Origin: Odontocerum albicorne
Taxonomy: Eukaryota; Arthropoda; Insecta; Trichoptera; Odontoceridae
Length of the DNA stretch: 64,000 bases
Reading direction: 5' to 3'
Assembly (NCBI GenBank): GCA_949825065.1
Contig: OX463842.1
Coordinates: forward strand, 2,115,501 to 2,179,500
Made by a program: the position numbers and the translations under genes. Under the pieces are notes generated by a model. That model did not search any database. It saw nothing but the letters and a program-made list of their open reading frames with translations, and had not been told where the DNA came from. Below, one piece after another: positions 9,431-19,640 of this stretch (the first letter of the stretch is position 1; the number at the start of each line of letters is the position of its first letter).

Positions 9431-12238
9431 CTAAGGGGGTAAACTGTCTTGTGGAGGAGCTGTCGATGTAGGGGAATCCAGAGTGACGATCGGTGGGTCA
9501 TTTGGGGGGATGATTACGGTTAAGGAGTGGGGGTTCGGAGGGGCGTTTCGTAATATTGATTTCGGGCGAGTGTGTCTGAATCTGGTGTTGGCGCTGTAGT
9601 TATCTAAGGATTTAATGATTGGGTTGGGATGACAGGATACAGAGCTGTAAAACCTCTCGGCCAGAGCGCGCATATGTTCGGGGATGGTATGTAGTTTGAT
9701 ATCCGCGTGGAGTCTAGAGTTACGTACTATGTAGGGTGCTTTTAAGATTATGCGGAGGGCTTTGTTTTGAATGACTTGAATGTGATGTAGAGTTGATTTC
9801 TTCGCGTGGCCCCAGACCGGAAGGGCGTAAGTCAGTTGAGGTCTGATGATCGCTTTATAGAGATGGAGTTTAGTGCGCGGGCTCAGTTTGCTGTGTTTGC
9901 AGATCAAGGGATATAATGATTTGAGTGTTCCGTGAGCTTTTGATTTAATATTATGGGCGTGTTTGTACCACGAGAGTTTACTATCCAAGGTGAGGCCTAA
10001 GTATTTCACGTGTTTCGTCCATGGTACGCTCTGGCCGAAGAGTTTGAGAGTTCTGACGGGTTCGATATATCTGCGTGAGAAGCGGACAGCTGTGCTTTTG
10101 GAAGGATTTATTTTGATCTTCCATTTGGTGCACCAGTGCTCCAGGATGGGAATGAAGTCTTGCAGTCTATCGTGGGAATCGGACTCATATTTCGATGAAG
10201 AGAGGAAGGCTGTGTCGTCAGCGTATTGCGCGGTGATACAATGTGTGCGTGAAAATTGAGGCATATCGCTCGTGTATATGTTATACAGGATAGGGGACAG
10301 CAGTGCACCTTGGGGTACTCCTGCCAGAATGGGGCGTGGGGATGAGTTTATGCCGTCTATTTTGACGGAGAAGGAGCGATTTTCGAGGAATGATGCGATG
10401 ATTTGCACTAGTCTGAGGGGAATACCTGACTTGTGCAGTTTGAATATGAGTCCGTTATGCCAGACTGTGTCGAAGGCTTTCGCCACGTCTAGTGAAAGGA
10501 GGGTCGTGAGGCCTTTGGCTCTGAAGGATTTGATTATGTGTTCTACAACGCGAAGAAGCTGATGGCTGGTAGAGTGTAATGGCCTAAATCCGTGTTGTGA
10601 ATCTGGGATGATGTTGCGTGAGTAAGTTTCGGTGGAGAGACGTTCGAGGATTAATTTCTCGAGCACTTTACCTAGAGTCGGGAGCAGGCTGATCGGTCTG
10701 TGATTTTCGGGGATAATGTGGCTTTTACCCGGTTTGGGGAACATGATGACGTCGGCGTTTTTGAAAGGGGTCGGAAAGAATTTATGTCGAAGGCAGGCAT
10801 TGTAGATGGCAGTAAGGGCGTAAATGGCTTTTTTCGGGAGTTTTTTCAAGGTGAGATTATTGATTTTATCGGGGCCGGGTGCTTTTTTATTAATGAGATT
10901 TTTAATGATAGATTGTATTTCTATCGGTGAGAAGAAGTCTGTGGTGGGGGGGGTTTGCTCATTTAATATGTCGACGACTGCATTGTCGACCATTATTGAG
11001 TGAGAGGGGTCAGAGAGGTCTGCATTAGGCGAGAAGATGTTTGCTAGAGAGTCAGCAAAGGTCTCTGCGCGGTCGCGAGCAGAGAAAACGGGGCCATTTG
11101 GTCCTTGAAGAGAACTGGGTCGGGAGGGCGTATTTCTAAGGCAGCGCGTTAATTTCCATTTGAGTCCATCATTATATTCGAGGGACTCGACGAAGTCTGA
11201 CCATTTGTCATTGCGGAGTTGCTGTAGGAGGTGTTTAATTTTTTTGACTAATCTGTTGTAGTCGGTCTTGTAGGAGGGGACGGCTGTGTTTTGCCACAGT
11301 TTTCTGGTTTTGTTTTTTTCCATAATCAGTATTTTGATATGTGAAGGAAGGGGAAGTTCGGGTTTATCGGCTGGTCTCTCTTTTGAAGAGGATGTGAGAG
11401 CGGATTTGATGGTGGCTGTGAAGTCATTTATAGCGGCGTCTATGGAGTTCGTGTCGGGGAAAGTTGTCGGTATTTTGATGCTGCTGTCGACGTTAATAGC
11501 GAAATCGCTCCACGAGGTGATGTGTCGCGGAGGGGCTGTGGGCGAGAAGGGTGGGAAGCCATCCGTCAATTGAAGTAATACCGGGTAGTGATCGGATTGA
11601 AGCTGGTGAACAGTCGTGAGATCTGTTTGATAGTGAATGTCGTTATGGACAATGATGTCGATGACATCGGGGCGATGGCTGTCTATTAGCGGATAGAGGG
11701 TGGGAGACGTGGGTCCTTCCACGAAGTATCTTTTGCGGGAGGAAATTTCATCGAGTATATTGCCGTGAGTGTTGGGAGTGCGGCTGTGCCAGAAGTGGTG
11801 TTTAGCATTCAGATCTCCCGCCATGATGGTGGGGATATTGTCTGCGAGGAATGAGTCCAGTTCGGACTCGACAAGTGGGGAGGTAGGTGGAAGATAAGTC
11901 GCGCAAAGTTTAAGGGGGCCGTGGTTGGCTGTGTTCACCACGACGCATGTGGATTCTATGTAGGAGGTGGGAGGGGAGGGAATGCGGCAGTGGTCTATTG
12001 TGCTTTTGATGAGAGTTGCGGTGCCGCCTTTTCTGCCGATGAGGCGGTCGTCTCTGTAGCAGTAGTAGTTGCGGATGCTGTAACGGTAGCTCGGTTTGAG
12101 ATGCGTTTCCGTTATCAGCAACACGTCCAGGTTGTGCTCGAGGAGGAAATCCTCGACCTCGTGTTTGTGTGCTCTGAGGGAACCGTTTGCATTCCAGAAC
12201 GCGGCGGATATGTGTGATGGTTTATAGGTGCGAGCCAT
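9431..12238 (-). CDS. Jockey copy 2 ORF2, endonuclease/reverse transcriptase
   Basis: The 935-residue polyprotein nicks target DNA and reverse-transcribes element RNA from the nick. The N-terminal apurinic-like endonuclease spans about 1-225, with N16, ITETHL (E44), GDLNAKHHFW (D142) and SDHYP (D216, H217). The reverse transcriptase spans about 470-730, with FPKPGK (501-505), HRPISLLP, LDVAKAFD (D584), AGVPQGALLSP and YADD (672-675). The C-terminal part has the usual non-LTR thumb (KYLGLTLD, LYKAIIRPQLTYALPVWG). I see no RNase H, which fits the Jockey clade. The start ATG lies within the ORF1 end, with a 17-base overlap (12222-12238). Translation probably needs reinitiation or a shift at the overlap. 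No truncation or missing catalytic residue is visible. Confidence 0.93.
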   Translation of the reverse strand: MARTYKPSHISAAFWNANGSLRAHKHEVEDFLLEHNLDVLLITETHLKPSYRYSIRNYYCYRDDRLIGRKGGTATLIKSTIDHCRIPSPPTSYIESTCVVVNTANHGPLKLCATYLPPTSPLVESELDSFLADNIPTIMAGDLNAKHHFWHSRTPNTHGNILDEISSRKRYFVEGPTSPTLYPLIDSHRPDVIDIIVHNDIHYQTDLTTVHQLQSDHYPVLLQLTDGFPPFSPTAPPRHITSWSDFAINVDSSIKIPTTFPDTNSIDAAINDFTATIKSALTSSSKERPADKPELPLPSHIKILIMEKNKTRKLWQNTAVPSYKTDYNRLVKKIKHLLQQLRNDKWSDFVESLEYNDGLKWKLTRCLRNTPSRPSSLQGPNGPVFSARDRAETFADSLANIFSPNADLSDPSHSIMVDNAVVDILNEQTPPTTDFFSPIEIQSIIKNLINKKAPGPDKINNLTLKKLPKKAIYALTAIYNACLRHKFFPTPFKNADVIMFPKPGKSHIIPENHRPISLLPTLGKVLEKLILERLSTETYSRNIIPDSQHGFRPLHSTSHQLLRVVEHIIKSFRAKGLTTLLSLDVAKAFDTVWHNGLIFKLHKSGIPLRLVQIIASFLENRSFSVKIDGINSSPRPILAGVPQGALLSPILYNIYTSDMPQFSRTHCITAQYADDTAFLSSSKYESDSHDRLQDFIPILEHWCTKWKIKINPSKSTAVRFSRRYIEPVRTLKLFGQSVPWTKHVKYLGLTLDSKLSWYKHAHNIKSKAHGTLKSLYPLICKHSKLSPRTKLHLYKAIIRPQLTYALPVWGHAKKSTLHHIQVIQNKALRIILKAPYIVRNSRLHADIKLHTIPEHMRALAERFYSSVSCHPNPIIKSLDNYSANTRFRHTRPKSILRNAPPNPHSLTVIIPPNDPPIVTLDSPTSTAPPQDSLPP

Positions 12239-13877
12239 GTTCTTGGATGTAGTTAAGGAGGTTCATGGCTTCGGTGATGGCTGATTTTAGGTTGTTTAGA
12301 ATGAGATCGCGATTTGGGGGGGGGGCGACGGGCGATGTGTAGTTTTGGGGTGTAGATGACGATAATAGGGGGCGGCGAGTTGCGACGTTCGCATATGACG
12401 CGTTGGAGGTGACCGGTTTCGATGCACTCTGGGGGGCGTTGGGGAATCGCCATGTGGCGTTGATTGCCGAGGGGGCGTTCGAAAGGGGGTGTTGGGGGGC
12501 GTTGGTAGAGGGTCGTTGGTAGATGCCATCCATGAGGGGGCGTAAGGGCTGCGGGGTCTGGAAGTGGTGTTGGGGAGCGATTGAAGGGAAGTTGCTCTTA
12601 GGGAAGCGTGGGCAGCCTCTGAAGTTGGCCGTGTGTGGGCCTCCGCAGTTACAGCAGGTGGCGGGAGTGTCCGCGGGCTTCCTGCATTCTGATGTGTGAT
12701 GCGTTCTACCGCATTTAACACAGTTGGCTGGGGCGTGGCAGTTGCCGGCGGAATGGGCGAACTGTTGGCATCGATGACACTGGCCCATGCCTTTGCGCTT
12801 GTTCAGCTCCTCCACTGTGACTCGAATATCGAGTACACCGTGGAGTTCGGTGAAGATGCGCTTTGCGGCAGAGTCCCTTGTCATCTTGACTACGACCATG
12901 GGGAGTTCCACTCGATTTCGGTTTTTCATACGGTATACGTTCCGGACCGGGTAGTCGAGGGATTTAAGCTCAATCATTATGTCCTCGACGCTGATAGGGG
13001 TCGGTAGGCCACGAATGACGGCTAACAGGGGCTTTTCGTTCTCCAGGTGGAAGGAATGGTATGGGATGGCGAGAGAGTCGGTAATGTGGACGAGGGAGCG
13101 GTAAGCATCGACGGTTTCTGTGGAGATTTTTAAATCTCCATTGGGCTGAACCTTCGAGGTGAAGTTAATGTTTTGAGACCTGAGTTTGGCTCTCAGGTCG
13201 CCGTACTTGTCGGAATTATGAAGAACGATGGGGGGGATGCGGTCTTTTTTGACCGGAAGTAGAGGTCGTACGACTGTATTTGAAGGTGGAGCGGGAGCTG
13301 CGGGAAGAGGAGGGCTGAGTGGGCCTCTCATCCTTTTGTTTGTTTGGGTCGCAGTGGCATCATCTGGTTTCGGGTTTGTCTGGGGGCGGACGAGGGGGGG
13401 GCTTATTTGAGACTGGAGAGCCCTTTTTCGGTTTTTGGCAAAAGATTGCCAGTCCATATCTGGAGTATCCGGGATGATGATTGTTGGTGGGGGATCCATA
13501 GTGGCAGAGGAGCGCGGTGGTGTTGGGAGTGAGACGGTTGGCAAGACAGTTGGTGAAACGGGTGAGGGGTTTGTGGCCGCGATCGAGACCTCACCTTTGT
13601 TGACGAGCTCCCGAAGGAGTTTCACCATCTTCATCGTTACTCTTTTGGAAGTGTTCTCCATATTGAAGAGCTCGATGGCTTCTTCGAAAGTGGAGATGGT
13701 TAAATCGGGGGATGTTGAGCGGACCGGAGACATAGCGGTTGATGGTGTAGGCGAGGCCACGGGGACGGAAGCGGGCGTTTCAGGCGTTGATGTTTTCCTA
13801 ATGATGATACGTGGGGTTGTGATGAAGAAGTCCGACTTGGCGGACTTGGCGGACTTGATGGACTTGACGGACTTCAT
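12222..13877 (-). CDS. Jockey copy 2 ORF1, zinc-knuckle RNA-binding protein
   Basis: This 551-residue protein has a KS-rich start (KSVKSIKSAKSAKSD) encoded by short near-tandem DNA repeats. A Pro/Ser/Thr-rich region follows to about 200, then a PRE_C2HC-type domain (about 290-358) and three zinc knuckles (about 367-422: CHRCQQFAHSAGNC, CVKCGRTHHTSEC and a final CNCGGPHTANFRGC). A Pro/Asn/Gln-rich tail ends EHGSHL. In known Jockey-clade elements this protein coats element RNA and may guide nuclear entry. Residues about 57-130 are unlike copy 1. The start was chosen at the conserved KS repeat, and the stop TAA overlaps the ORF2 start. Confidence 0.92.
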   Translation of the reverse strand: MKSVKSIKSAKSAKSDFFITTPRIIIRKTSTPETPASVPVASPTPSTAMSPVRSTSPDLTISTFEEAIELFNMENTSKRVTMKMVKLLRELVNKGEVSIAATNPSPVSPTVLPTVSLPTPPRSSATMDPPPTIIIPDTPDMDWQSFAKNRKRALQSQISPPLVRPQTNPKPDDATATQTNKRMRGPLSPPLPAAPAPPSNTVVRPLLPVKKDRIPPIVLHNSDKYGDLRAKLRSQNINFTSKVQPNGDLKISTETVDAYRSLVHITDSLAIPYHSFHLENEKPLLAVIRGLPTPISVEDIMIELKSLDYPVRNVYRMKNRNRVELPMVVVKMTRDSAAKRIFTELHGVLDIRVTVEELNKRKGMGQCHRCQQFAHSAGNCHAPANCVKCGRTHHTSECRKPADTPATCCNCGGPHTANFRGCPRFPKSNFPSIAPQHHFQTPQPLRPLMDGIYQRPSTNAPQHPLSNAPSAINATWRFPNAPQSASKPVTSNASYANVATRRPLLSSSTPQNYTSPVAPPPNRDLILNNLKSAITEAMNLLNYIQEHGSHL

Positions 13878-14570
13878 GATTGTTTAGTCGGAAGAAGAAA
13901 TGAGCAGAAGAAGAAGAATAACGGTAGAAGTAAATGTATAAATGGCTGTGGAGAAAGTATAGGTAAGTTATAATAATAATAATAAGATAAAATGAACAAA
14001 TAAATAAATGATAGATAAGGTTATGAAGGGTGATGTGAATGAATGAATGAAGTATGGGATGAAGATAGGATGGGAAGAGTTGCCGACCTTATTCAGATTT
14101 GCAACTCCGCCCGAGGAGTGGAAAAGAGTGAGAAGGACAGAACAGTCAGTAGCTTACTTGACGAAGAAGAAGACGACTGGCATGGACCGGAACTCGAAAC
14201 AAATTAATTCACTTATAACTTTTTTTTTTTTTTTTTTTTGGAGGCCTGCTCCTTAATGTATAGAAAACGCGAACAAAGTTAAACACTGGTGGCCGTGACG
14301 AGGAAATTGTTCATGCGCAAGCGCGGTTGATGACGTCACTTGGTGTGACGAGCGTGGGCGAAATGCGAAGCTTCGGTGAAGATGACACTGATTGCGACTG
14401 CGCGCGAGCACTATGTTCGGTGACAAACGGGCGTAGGCGACACTGCGAGCGCACAATTGGCGGGACGCGGGCTGATACGGTTGTATCTATCTATCGGAAC
14501 GAACTGTGGAGAGAGCGCGTATGTTTGCGGGTAAAGGCGACTGCTCCAGAGCAGGTCCGTGACTGGAATG
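13878..14570 (-). other. Jockey copy 2 5' UTR with T20 run
   Basis: The outer half matches copy 1 closely. The inner part (about 13880-14010) is diverged and AGAAGA/ATAATA-rich. The T run at 14220-14239 has 20 T where copy 1 has 6. Confidence 0.6.
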
Positions 14571-14582
14571 TCCCGTGTTAAC
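14571..14582. repeat. 12-bp target duplication, third copy
   Basis: TCCCGTGTTAAC forms the right boundary of the Jockey pair. Unrelated sequence follows from 14583. Confidence 0.85.
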
Positions 14583-15032
14583 AAAACTATTTTACTTATA
14601 TTTGAAGTTACGATGTAACAAAAAATGTAATAATTATTAAATGGCGATTGATGTAGCGCCATTTGGATAGCGGATTATCCTCGAGGACGTTTTAACTCGT
14701 GAATCGAACTCAAAATTTTTTATTTTTTTTTATTTCTAAAAATAAGTAAGTTGGATGTAAATAAAGACGTTGGGAGGCAGCGACTGCGGATCTGTATATG
14801 TGTATTATTGAAAAAAAAAATATTTTTTACATATCAAAAATATTTATTTTAAATATTTTTTTCAATTACTCACACTCAAAAAGTTAGAAAAAAAAATGTA
14901 CATTGAAAAGTCCAATAAATAAAAGTTAACCTGGTTGGTCAATTGGTCAACAAAAGAACGCCACGTTAATAATTTTTTTTTCGTCATTAAAAAAATGTCT
15001 AAAAATCGGAAAATTTAAAGTACTCGTACATA
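14583..15032. other. AT-rich right flank of the Jockey pair
   Basis: Long A/T runs and short hairpins only. No ORF or known family was recognised. Confidence 0.3.
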
Positions 15033-15250
15033 TTGTTCATTTTCATTTAGCTGTCGTTTCGATTTGATTATGGGGTACCATGCTGATTTGATTGTGGCGT
15101 ACCATGCTGATTTGATTGTCGAATACCATGCTGATTTGATTGTCGAATATCATGCTGATTTGATTGTGGGATACCATGCTGATTTGATTATGGGGTACCA
15201 TGCTGATTTGAGGTGGAATCAGACTTCTCAGTTAATATTGTTTGGTTGTT
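15033..15250 (+). repeat. 24-bp minisatellite, array 1
   Basis: About seven units of the type GATTTGATTGTGGGATACCA plus TGCT lie in tandem. The unit length is divisible by three, which creates a spurious open frame (YHADLIVE repeats). The array and its flanks recur at 15497-15715. Confidence 0.8.
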
Positions 15251-15255
15251 TTTAG

Positions 15256-15490
15256 ATGTTGTTTATAGTTAAGGCATTAACGTTGTGGAGGTTTAAAGAC
15301 ATTGTAATTTATTTTTAACAAACACTGTTTATTCCACTTTTTTATGACGGTATAACCCTATTTTATTTATGACGGTATAACGGTCTTGTTTGCGCTCCCC
15401 TGAAGATGAGGTGAAAGCCTTGAAACCGGTAGGGTTATACCGTCATAAAAAAGTGGAATAAACAGTGTTTGTTAAAAATAAATTTCAATG
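15256..15490. repeat. Inverted pair of Penelope-type tails
   Basis: The left arm (about 15262-15385, minus) and the right arm (about 15390-15490, plus) are complementary. The right arm holds CTGAAGA (15400-15406), a GAGG/CCTT stem, GAAA (15422-15425), palindromic ACCGGT, then TA and GGG, matching a hammerhead core. It sits between two copies of a 24-bp minisatellite. Confidence 0.6.
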
Positions 15491-15496
15491 TTGTTT

Positions 15497-15715
15497 TTAG
15501 AAGTTATTGTTCATTTTCATTTAGCTTTCGTTTCGATTTGATTATGGGGTACCATGCAGATTTGATTGTGGGAAACCATACTGATTTGATTGCGGGATAC
15601 CATGCTGATTTGATTGTGGAGTACTATTCTGATTTGATTATGGGGTACCATGCTTATTTGAGATGGAATCAGACTTCTCAGATCATATTGTTTTTATATT
15701 TCTATCGGATGTTTA
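15497..15715 (+). repeat. 24-bp minisatellite, array 2
   Basis: About five units with the same left flank (TTGTTCATTTTCATTTAGC) and right flank (GGAATCAGACTTCTCAG) as array 1, so the whole block was duplicated. Confidence 0.8.
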
Positions 15716-16640
15716 TATCCACTTATGGTGAAGTCGACTACAAACATGGCTTAAAGATGAAAACTTCAACGTTTACGAAACGTCGGTATCATAAGACATA
15801 CCACGCGGTGCAACACTCCAAAAGACCTTATACGACTTACTAATAAAAAAACTAATATAAACACGGCTTATATTTTACACTGTGATTTGCTTAAAATAAT
15901 CACTGTCGATTGCATTCGGTTTGTTGCACTTTTAAACAAATTAGCGCAGTGCTCCCAAAAGGTCCTGTACGCTCGAGCTGCCGCAACAAGACGCCCCGCC
16001 GAGCGCCGGCTCTGCCCCCCACCACCGCACAGATCGCGACAGGATCTCGTCAGGACTGGACTAGAGAATAACATTTGAAAATATATTATAGATCAGTTTT
16101 ACGAGTATTAGAAAATATAACTTTTGTTTAATTATAATGCAATATTTTACAAGAATTTAATTTTTGTATTTTTCGTTGGAACACAAATTATTAATACTGA
16201 GATTTGTTTAATACTGTTTTACAATGGAAAAGAAACGACCTTTGTTGTACTAATAAATATAGTAATAATAATGAGTGGTCGTTTTTTGAACAAATATTTA
16301 CTATATTGAAGCGAGGATCATAAATGATAATTCTTATACGTATGAAACAATCACACGTCTAAGCATGTTTAAAACATAATAAAAAATATATACATACAAC
16401 AAATAAAATATAAAACTAACAAAACTTTTTATACATAAGATCACAGGTTGTATATAAACTAATTAGATAGGAACATTAAACAATAACACAAATAAGTAAG
16501 ATCATCCCTTAGGGAATGTGGCAACTCAGGGCAATAAGCAAACTCGTAAGACCCTTAAATATTATAAAATGCCGCTCGAACTAAGAGGAATGTGTTATAA
16601 AATTTAGATAAAAAGCCAATTTGAAAAAAAGATCTATTAT
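15716..16640. other. Intergenic sequence with a GC-rich patch
   Basis: 15960-16065 is strikingly GC-rich in an AT-rich setting and may be part of an unrecognised DNA-transposon end. 15780-15840 resembles the repeat at 19.6-20.2 kb (ACCACGCGGTGCAACACTCC). The rest is AT-rich. Confidence 0.35.
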
Positions 16641-17013
16641 ATTTCACTGAGTTCGCACGTGTTCTAAACTAATTTCACTGAGTTCGCATGTGTTCTAAAC
16701 TAATTTCACTGAGTTCGCACGTGTTCTAAACTAATTACACTGAGTTCGCACGTGTTCTAAACTAATTTCACTGAGTTCGCATGTGTTTTAAACTAATTTC
16801 ACTGAGTTCGTGTGTGTTCTAAACTAATTTCACTGAGTTCGCATGTGTTCTAAACTAATTTCACTGAGTTCGCATATGTTCTAAACTAATTTCACTGAGT
16901 TCGCATGTGTTCTAAACTAATTTCACTGAGTTCGCATGTGTTCTAAACTAATTTCACTGAGTTCGCATGTGTTCTAAACTAATTTCACTGAGTTCGCATG
17001 TGTTCTAAACTAA
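16641..17013 (+). repeat. 31-bp minisatellite, 12 units
   Basis: The unit is ATTTCACTGAGTTCGCATGT plus GTTCTAAACTA, repeated with no spacers and few substitutions. It is not a CRISPR array because units abut directly. Confidence 0.95.
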
Positions 17014-17261
17014 TTTACAAATTTGAATTTTTTTAGTTTGTTGATGTGTAATTATTTTTTACCACTTTGCACGTATTTATGCTGTTACACAACGAGGATC
17101 TACTACCAATTATTTTTGTCGTAAGAAATAATATGAACTAGAATTATTGCGATACTGCTAGGCAATATCAATAATATATCCTCAGTGTCACTCAGTTGGT
17201 TAAATATCTCTATGCTACGCGTGACTGAGAATTGGTATAAATGTGTTCACAGAAAACCGAC

Positions 17262-17555
17262 ACTGTCAGAACCAAAAATCTCCTTCGAACCAGCGAAATA
17301 AAGCTACTCAGGAGTATCGCTGGCAAACTCCTTCGTGATAGAGTACGTAACACAGAAATCCGAAGGACGTCCGAAGTTTAAGATATTGTCAGATGGGGAC
17401 GACAGAAAAGAATGTTCTGGAACGAACACGTATCCAAAATGGCGGAACCAAGAGCCGTAACAATGGCCAGGGACAGTATCCCCCAAGCAAGCTGACCTCC
17501 AGGACGACCTCCCAAAAGATGGAAAGACAGCTGGCTAAAATAAGAAGAAGAAGAA
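17262..17555 (+). mobile_element. LINE C, 3' end fragment
   Basis: It encodes a decayed non-LTR C-terminus (LRSIAGKLLRDRVRN, then FWNEHVSKMAEPRAV across frame breaks) and ends in an AAGAAGAAGAAG tail. A better copy lies at 35135-35510. Confidence 0.75.
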
Positions 17556-19091
17556 GTGTTTACAGAACAGTGTGATTCCTTGTAAAGCTATATTTATCGG
17601 GAACAAATCAACATAGTGCTTCTAGTATAGCGAAACAGTTAAAACTACATTGAAGAACCTTTTTCTAACTTTTTTTGTTGTTAAAACTACCTTGAAGAAC
17701 GCAGTTTTGCTGTCTTATTTCAAAACATCTATAATTGTAGACCACGATAAATTTGATATGGCGCGCATATTTTGGGTAGTATCACAACCTTTGTTCTGTA
17801 CTGTAGATATACATTTTTTTTGTAGAAGTGGAATTTTTTTGTATGTGTTTTAATATTCCCCGATTTTTTATTTTGTCAAAATGTTAATAAAGATTTCAAA
17901 CTTGGAATTCGTAACCTAAATGTTGCCAATCACACAATATGCGCCCTCGTGTTCTCAGCACCCCATGCGTCTGCCGAGATACCAGAGTCTCGCCACGCTA
18001 CTGGTCAAGGTTTAAGGAATTTTCGAGGATAAATAGAAATATTTCAATGATATATATACTATATATAGAGGGACTTGTATAAAAATACTAAGTACTTAAT
18101 TCTCAACGAAGCTCACAACACCTTTCATCCTCCTTTTAAGGCGAAAATAGACTGAAACGTGTTAGTCTCGCTCCCGTCCGCTGTTCGCTGTCTGACCCTC
18201 ACAGGATGGGATCTCACTTGTTCACTCGAATTATGCTCCCGGTTCACACCAAAGGGAATGCAGCGTGTTTCACGCATGACTCCTCCTAAAGCATCTGAAA
18301 AATATTTTGCTACTTCGTGCTAAGGAGTTTGATTTTACTAAAAATTGGCATACCAACACAAAAGTTTCCTTTTGTTTGCTGTATATTTGTAAATATTTTG
18401 GAAAAAGTACTAGTTGTATTAATCTGTTCAAATGTTCACCATAAAAAATATTTTGCCCAAAGGCAATTTGCTTATTTAGCTCCCATGATATACAATGGGG
18501 GGCCAAATTCAATAAAGGTAAAGGGAGGAAAATAGTTTATGTTAGGCAGTCGATCGGAGCGTGGTTGTTATTGCGACAGGAGTTTGAGTGCTTGGGCTTG
18601 CAAGAGGAATAACTCGTGGAAGAAGTTTGTGAGAGCTCTTGAGTGTGGTGTTTTTTGTTGTTTTATATTTTTGTGTATTTTTTTTCTTTATACGTATTTT
18701 TTGTTGTTTTATGATTGTGTGCGGTATATTGTGGGATGAAGGTTTTGGTATGTCTGGAGTGATAAAGTGTGAGGAGTTTGATTTCGCGTGACGTATACTT
18801 ATGTAATTGAGTGTCACTGTTTGTCAGGTTGATGAGAATATGCAACGGGGTTTTACATAATCCAAAATCGGAAAAAGTATCGATTTGTTTTTTCATGCTA
18901 TATGTCCTCAGTGAGATACAGGCGAAGCAGAAAACGACAGTGTTACAAGAAGGGAGTAGCGCAATGCAGGAATCAGACCGACGAATTTATGCAAATAAGT
19001 CTACCGCGTTGCCACACGGCTAAAGATTTAAGAAAATTGTTTTGGTTTTTAATAAAAATATAGTACACGCACACCGTAATACTTCAATAAA
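17556..19091. other. AT-rich sequence, nothing firm
   Basis: No coding similarity was seen. Around 18540-18890 one strand is G/T-biased. The short open frames there have no recognisable domain. Confidence 0.3.
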
Positions 19092-19640
19092 TTGTTTGAC
19101 ATGTATTTCGGAGTGTGGAATCGCGTAGTTTGGTTTATGATGTCAACTTCGTCACGCTTCGGCATGCTCGGGTACAATTCCGTGAGCGTAAGAAGAGATC
19201 TGCGTCTCCTTGTATACGTTGTCAGACTCCTTCGAGTTGTGAGCTATCCAGCATTACTACAAAGATTAGCGTTAAATGTTCCTAACAATTACACTAGACT
19301 GCACCGGCAAGAACTGTTCTCAATCACGTATGCAAGAACGGACCTTCTAGCTGCTATGCCTGATAGAAGGGCATTAACTCTTTTGAACGGGACTGCGTCG
19401 AATATTGGCATACCATATTTCATATCACATTACCAAAAGTTAAAGAAATTTTTATTCTAAGATTGGGGGCGTTAGAAAGCACTCATCAACGTACTTAAGT
19501 GACTTAATATATCTGCGTATGTGTATATGTATGTGTCTATGTGTATATCATATAGGTTTTTTTTTTAATGTTACCGATTTTTGTATTTTTCAATGTAATT
19601 GGGCTAAGCCCGTATTGAGAAAATAAATAAATAAGAATGG
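19092..19640 (+). mobile_element. LINE D, 3' end
   Basis: The frame 19092-19460 ends in a non-LTR C-terminal pattern (LALNVPNNYTRLHRQELF, ITYARTDLLAAMPDRRAL). The 3' UTR holds a GGGCTAAGCCC hairpin (19601-19611), then AATAAATAAATAA. It is 5'-truncated. Confidence 0.65.

Larger units (their letters stand above)
9007..14570 (-). mobile_element. Jockey-type retrotransposon, copy 2 (intact ORFs)
   Basis: This full-length element of 5564 bp has the same orientation and ends as copy 1. It has a 5' UTR (13878-14570), ORF1 (12222-13877), ORF2 (9431-12238) and a 3' UTR (9007-9430). Both ORFs are uninterrupted with all expected catalytic residues, so it is a candidate active element. Its 5' UTR carries a T20 run (14220-14239). 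Confidence 0.92.

Noticed and set aside
4398..13887. Plus-strand open frames inside the Jockey pair (for example 4398-4694, 7068-7442, 7870-8331, 11921-12217, 13435-13887) and short minus-strand frames nested in ORF1/ORF2
   Set aside because: They are other-frame shadows of the minus-strand ORF1 and ORF2 and appear in both copies only because the copies are homologous.
3441..14582. A single LTR retrotransposon or one large element with repeated ends
   Set aside because: The repeated ends are only 12 bp, there is no LTR, and each half is a complete two-ORF non-LTR element.
15064..15255. Repeat-protein gene from the open frames at 15064-15255 and 15469-15843
   Set aside because: The frames come from a 24-bp minisatellite and run through a Penelope-type tail.
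16641..17013. CRISPR-like array
   Set aside because: The 31-bp units abut directly without unique spacers, and the context is eukaryotic.
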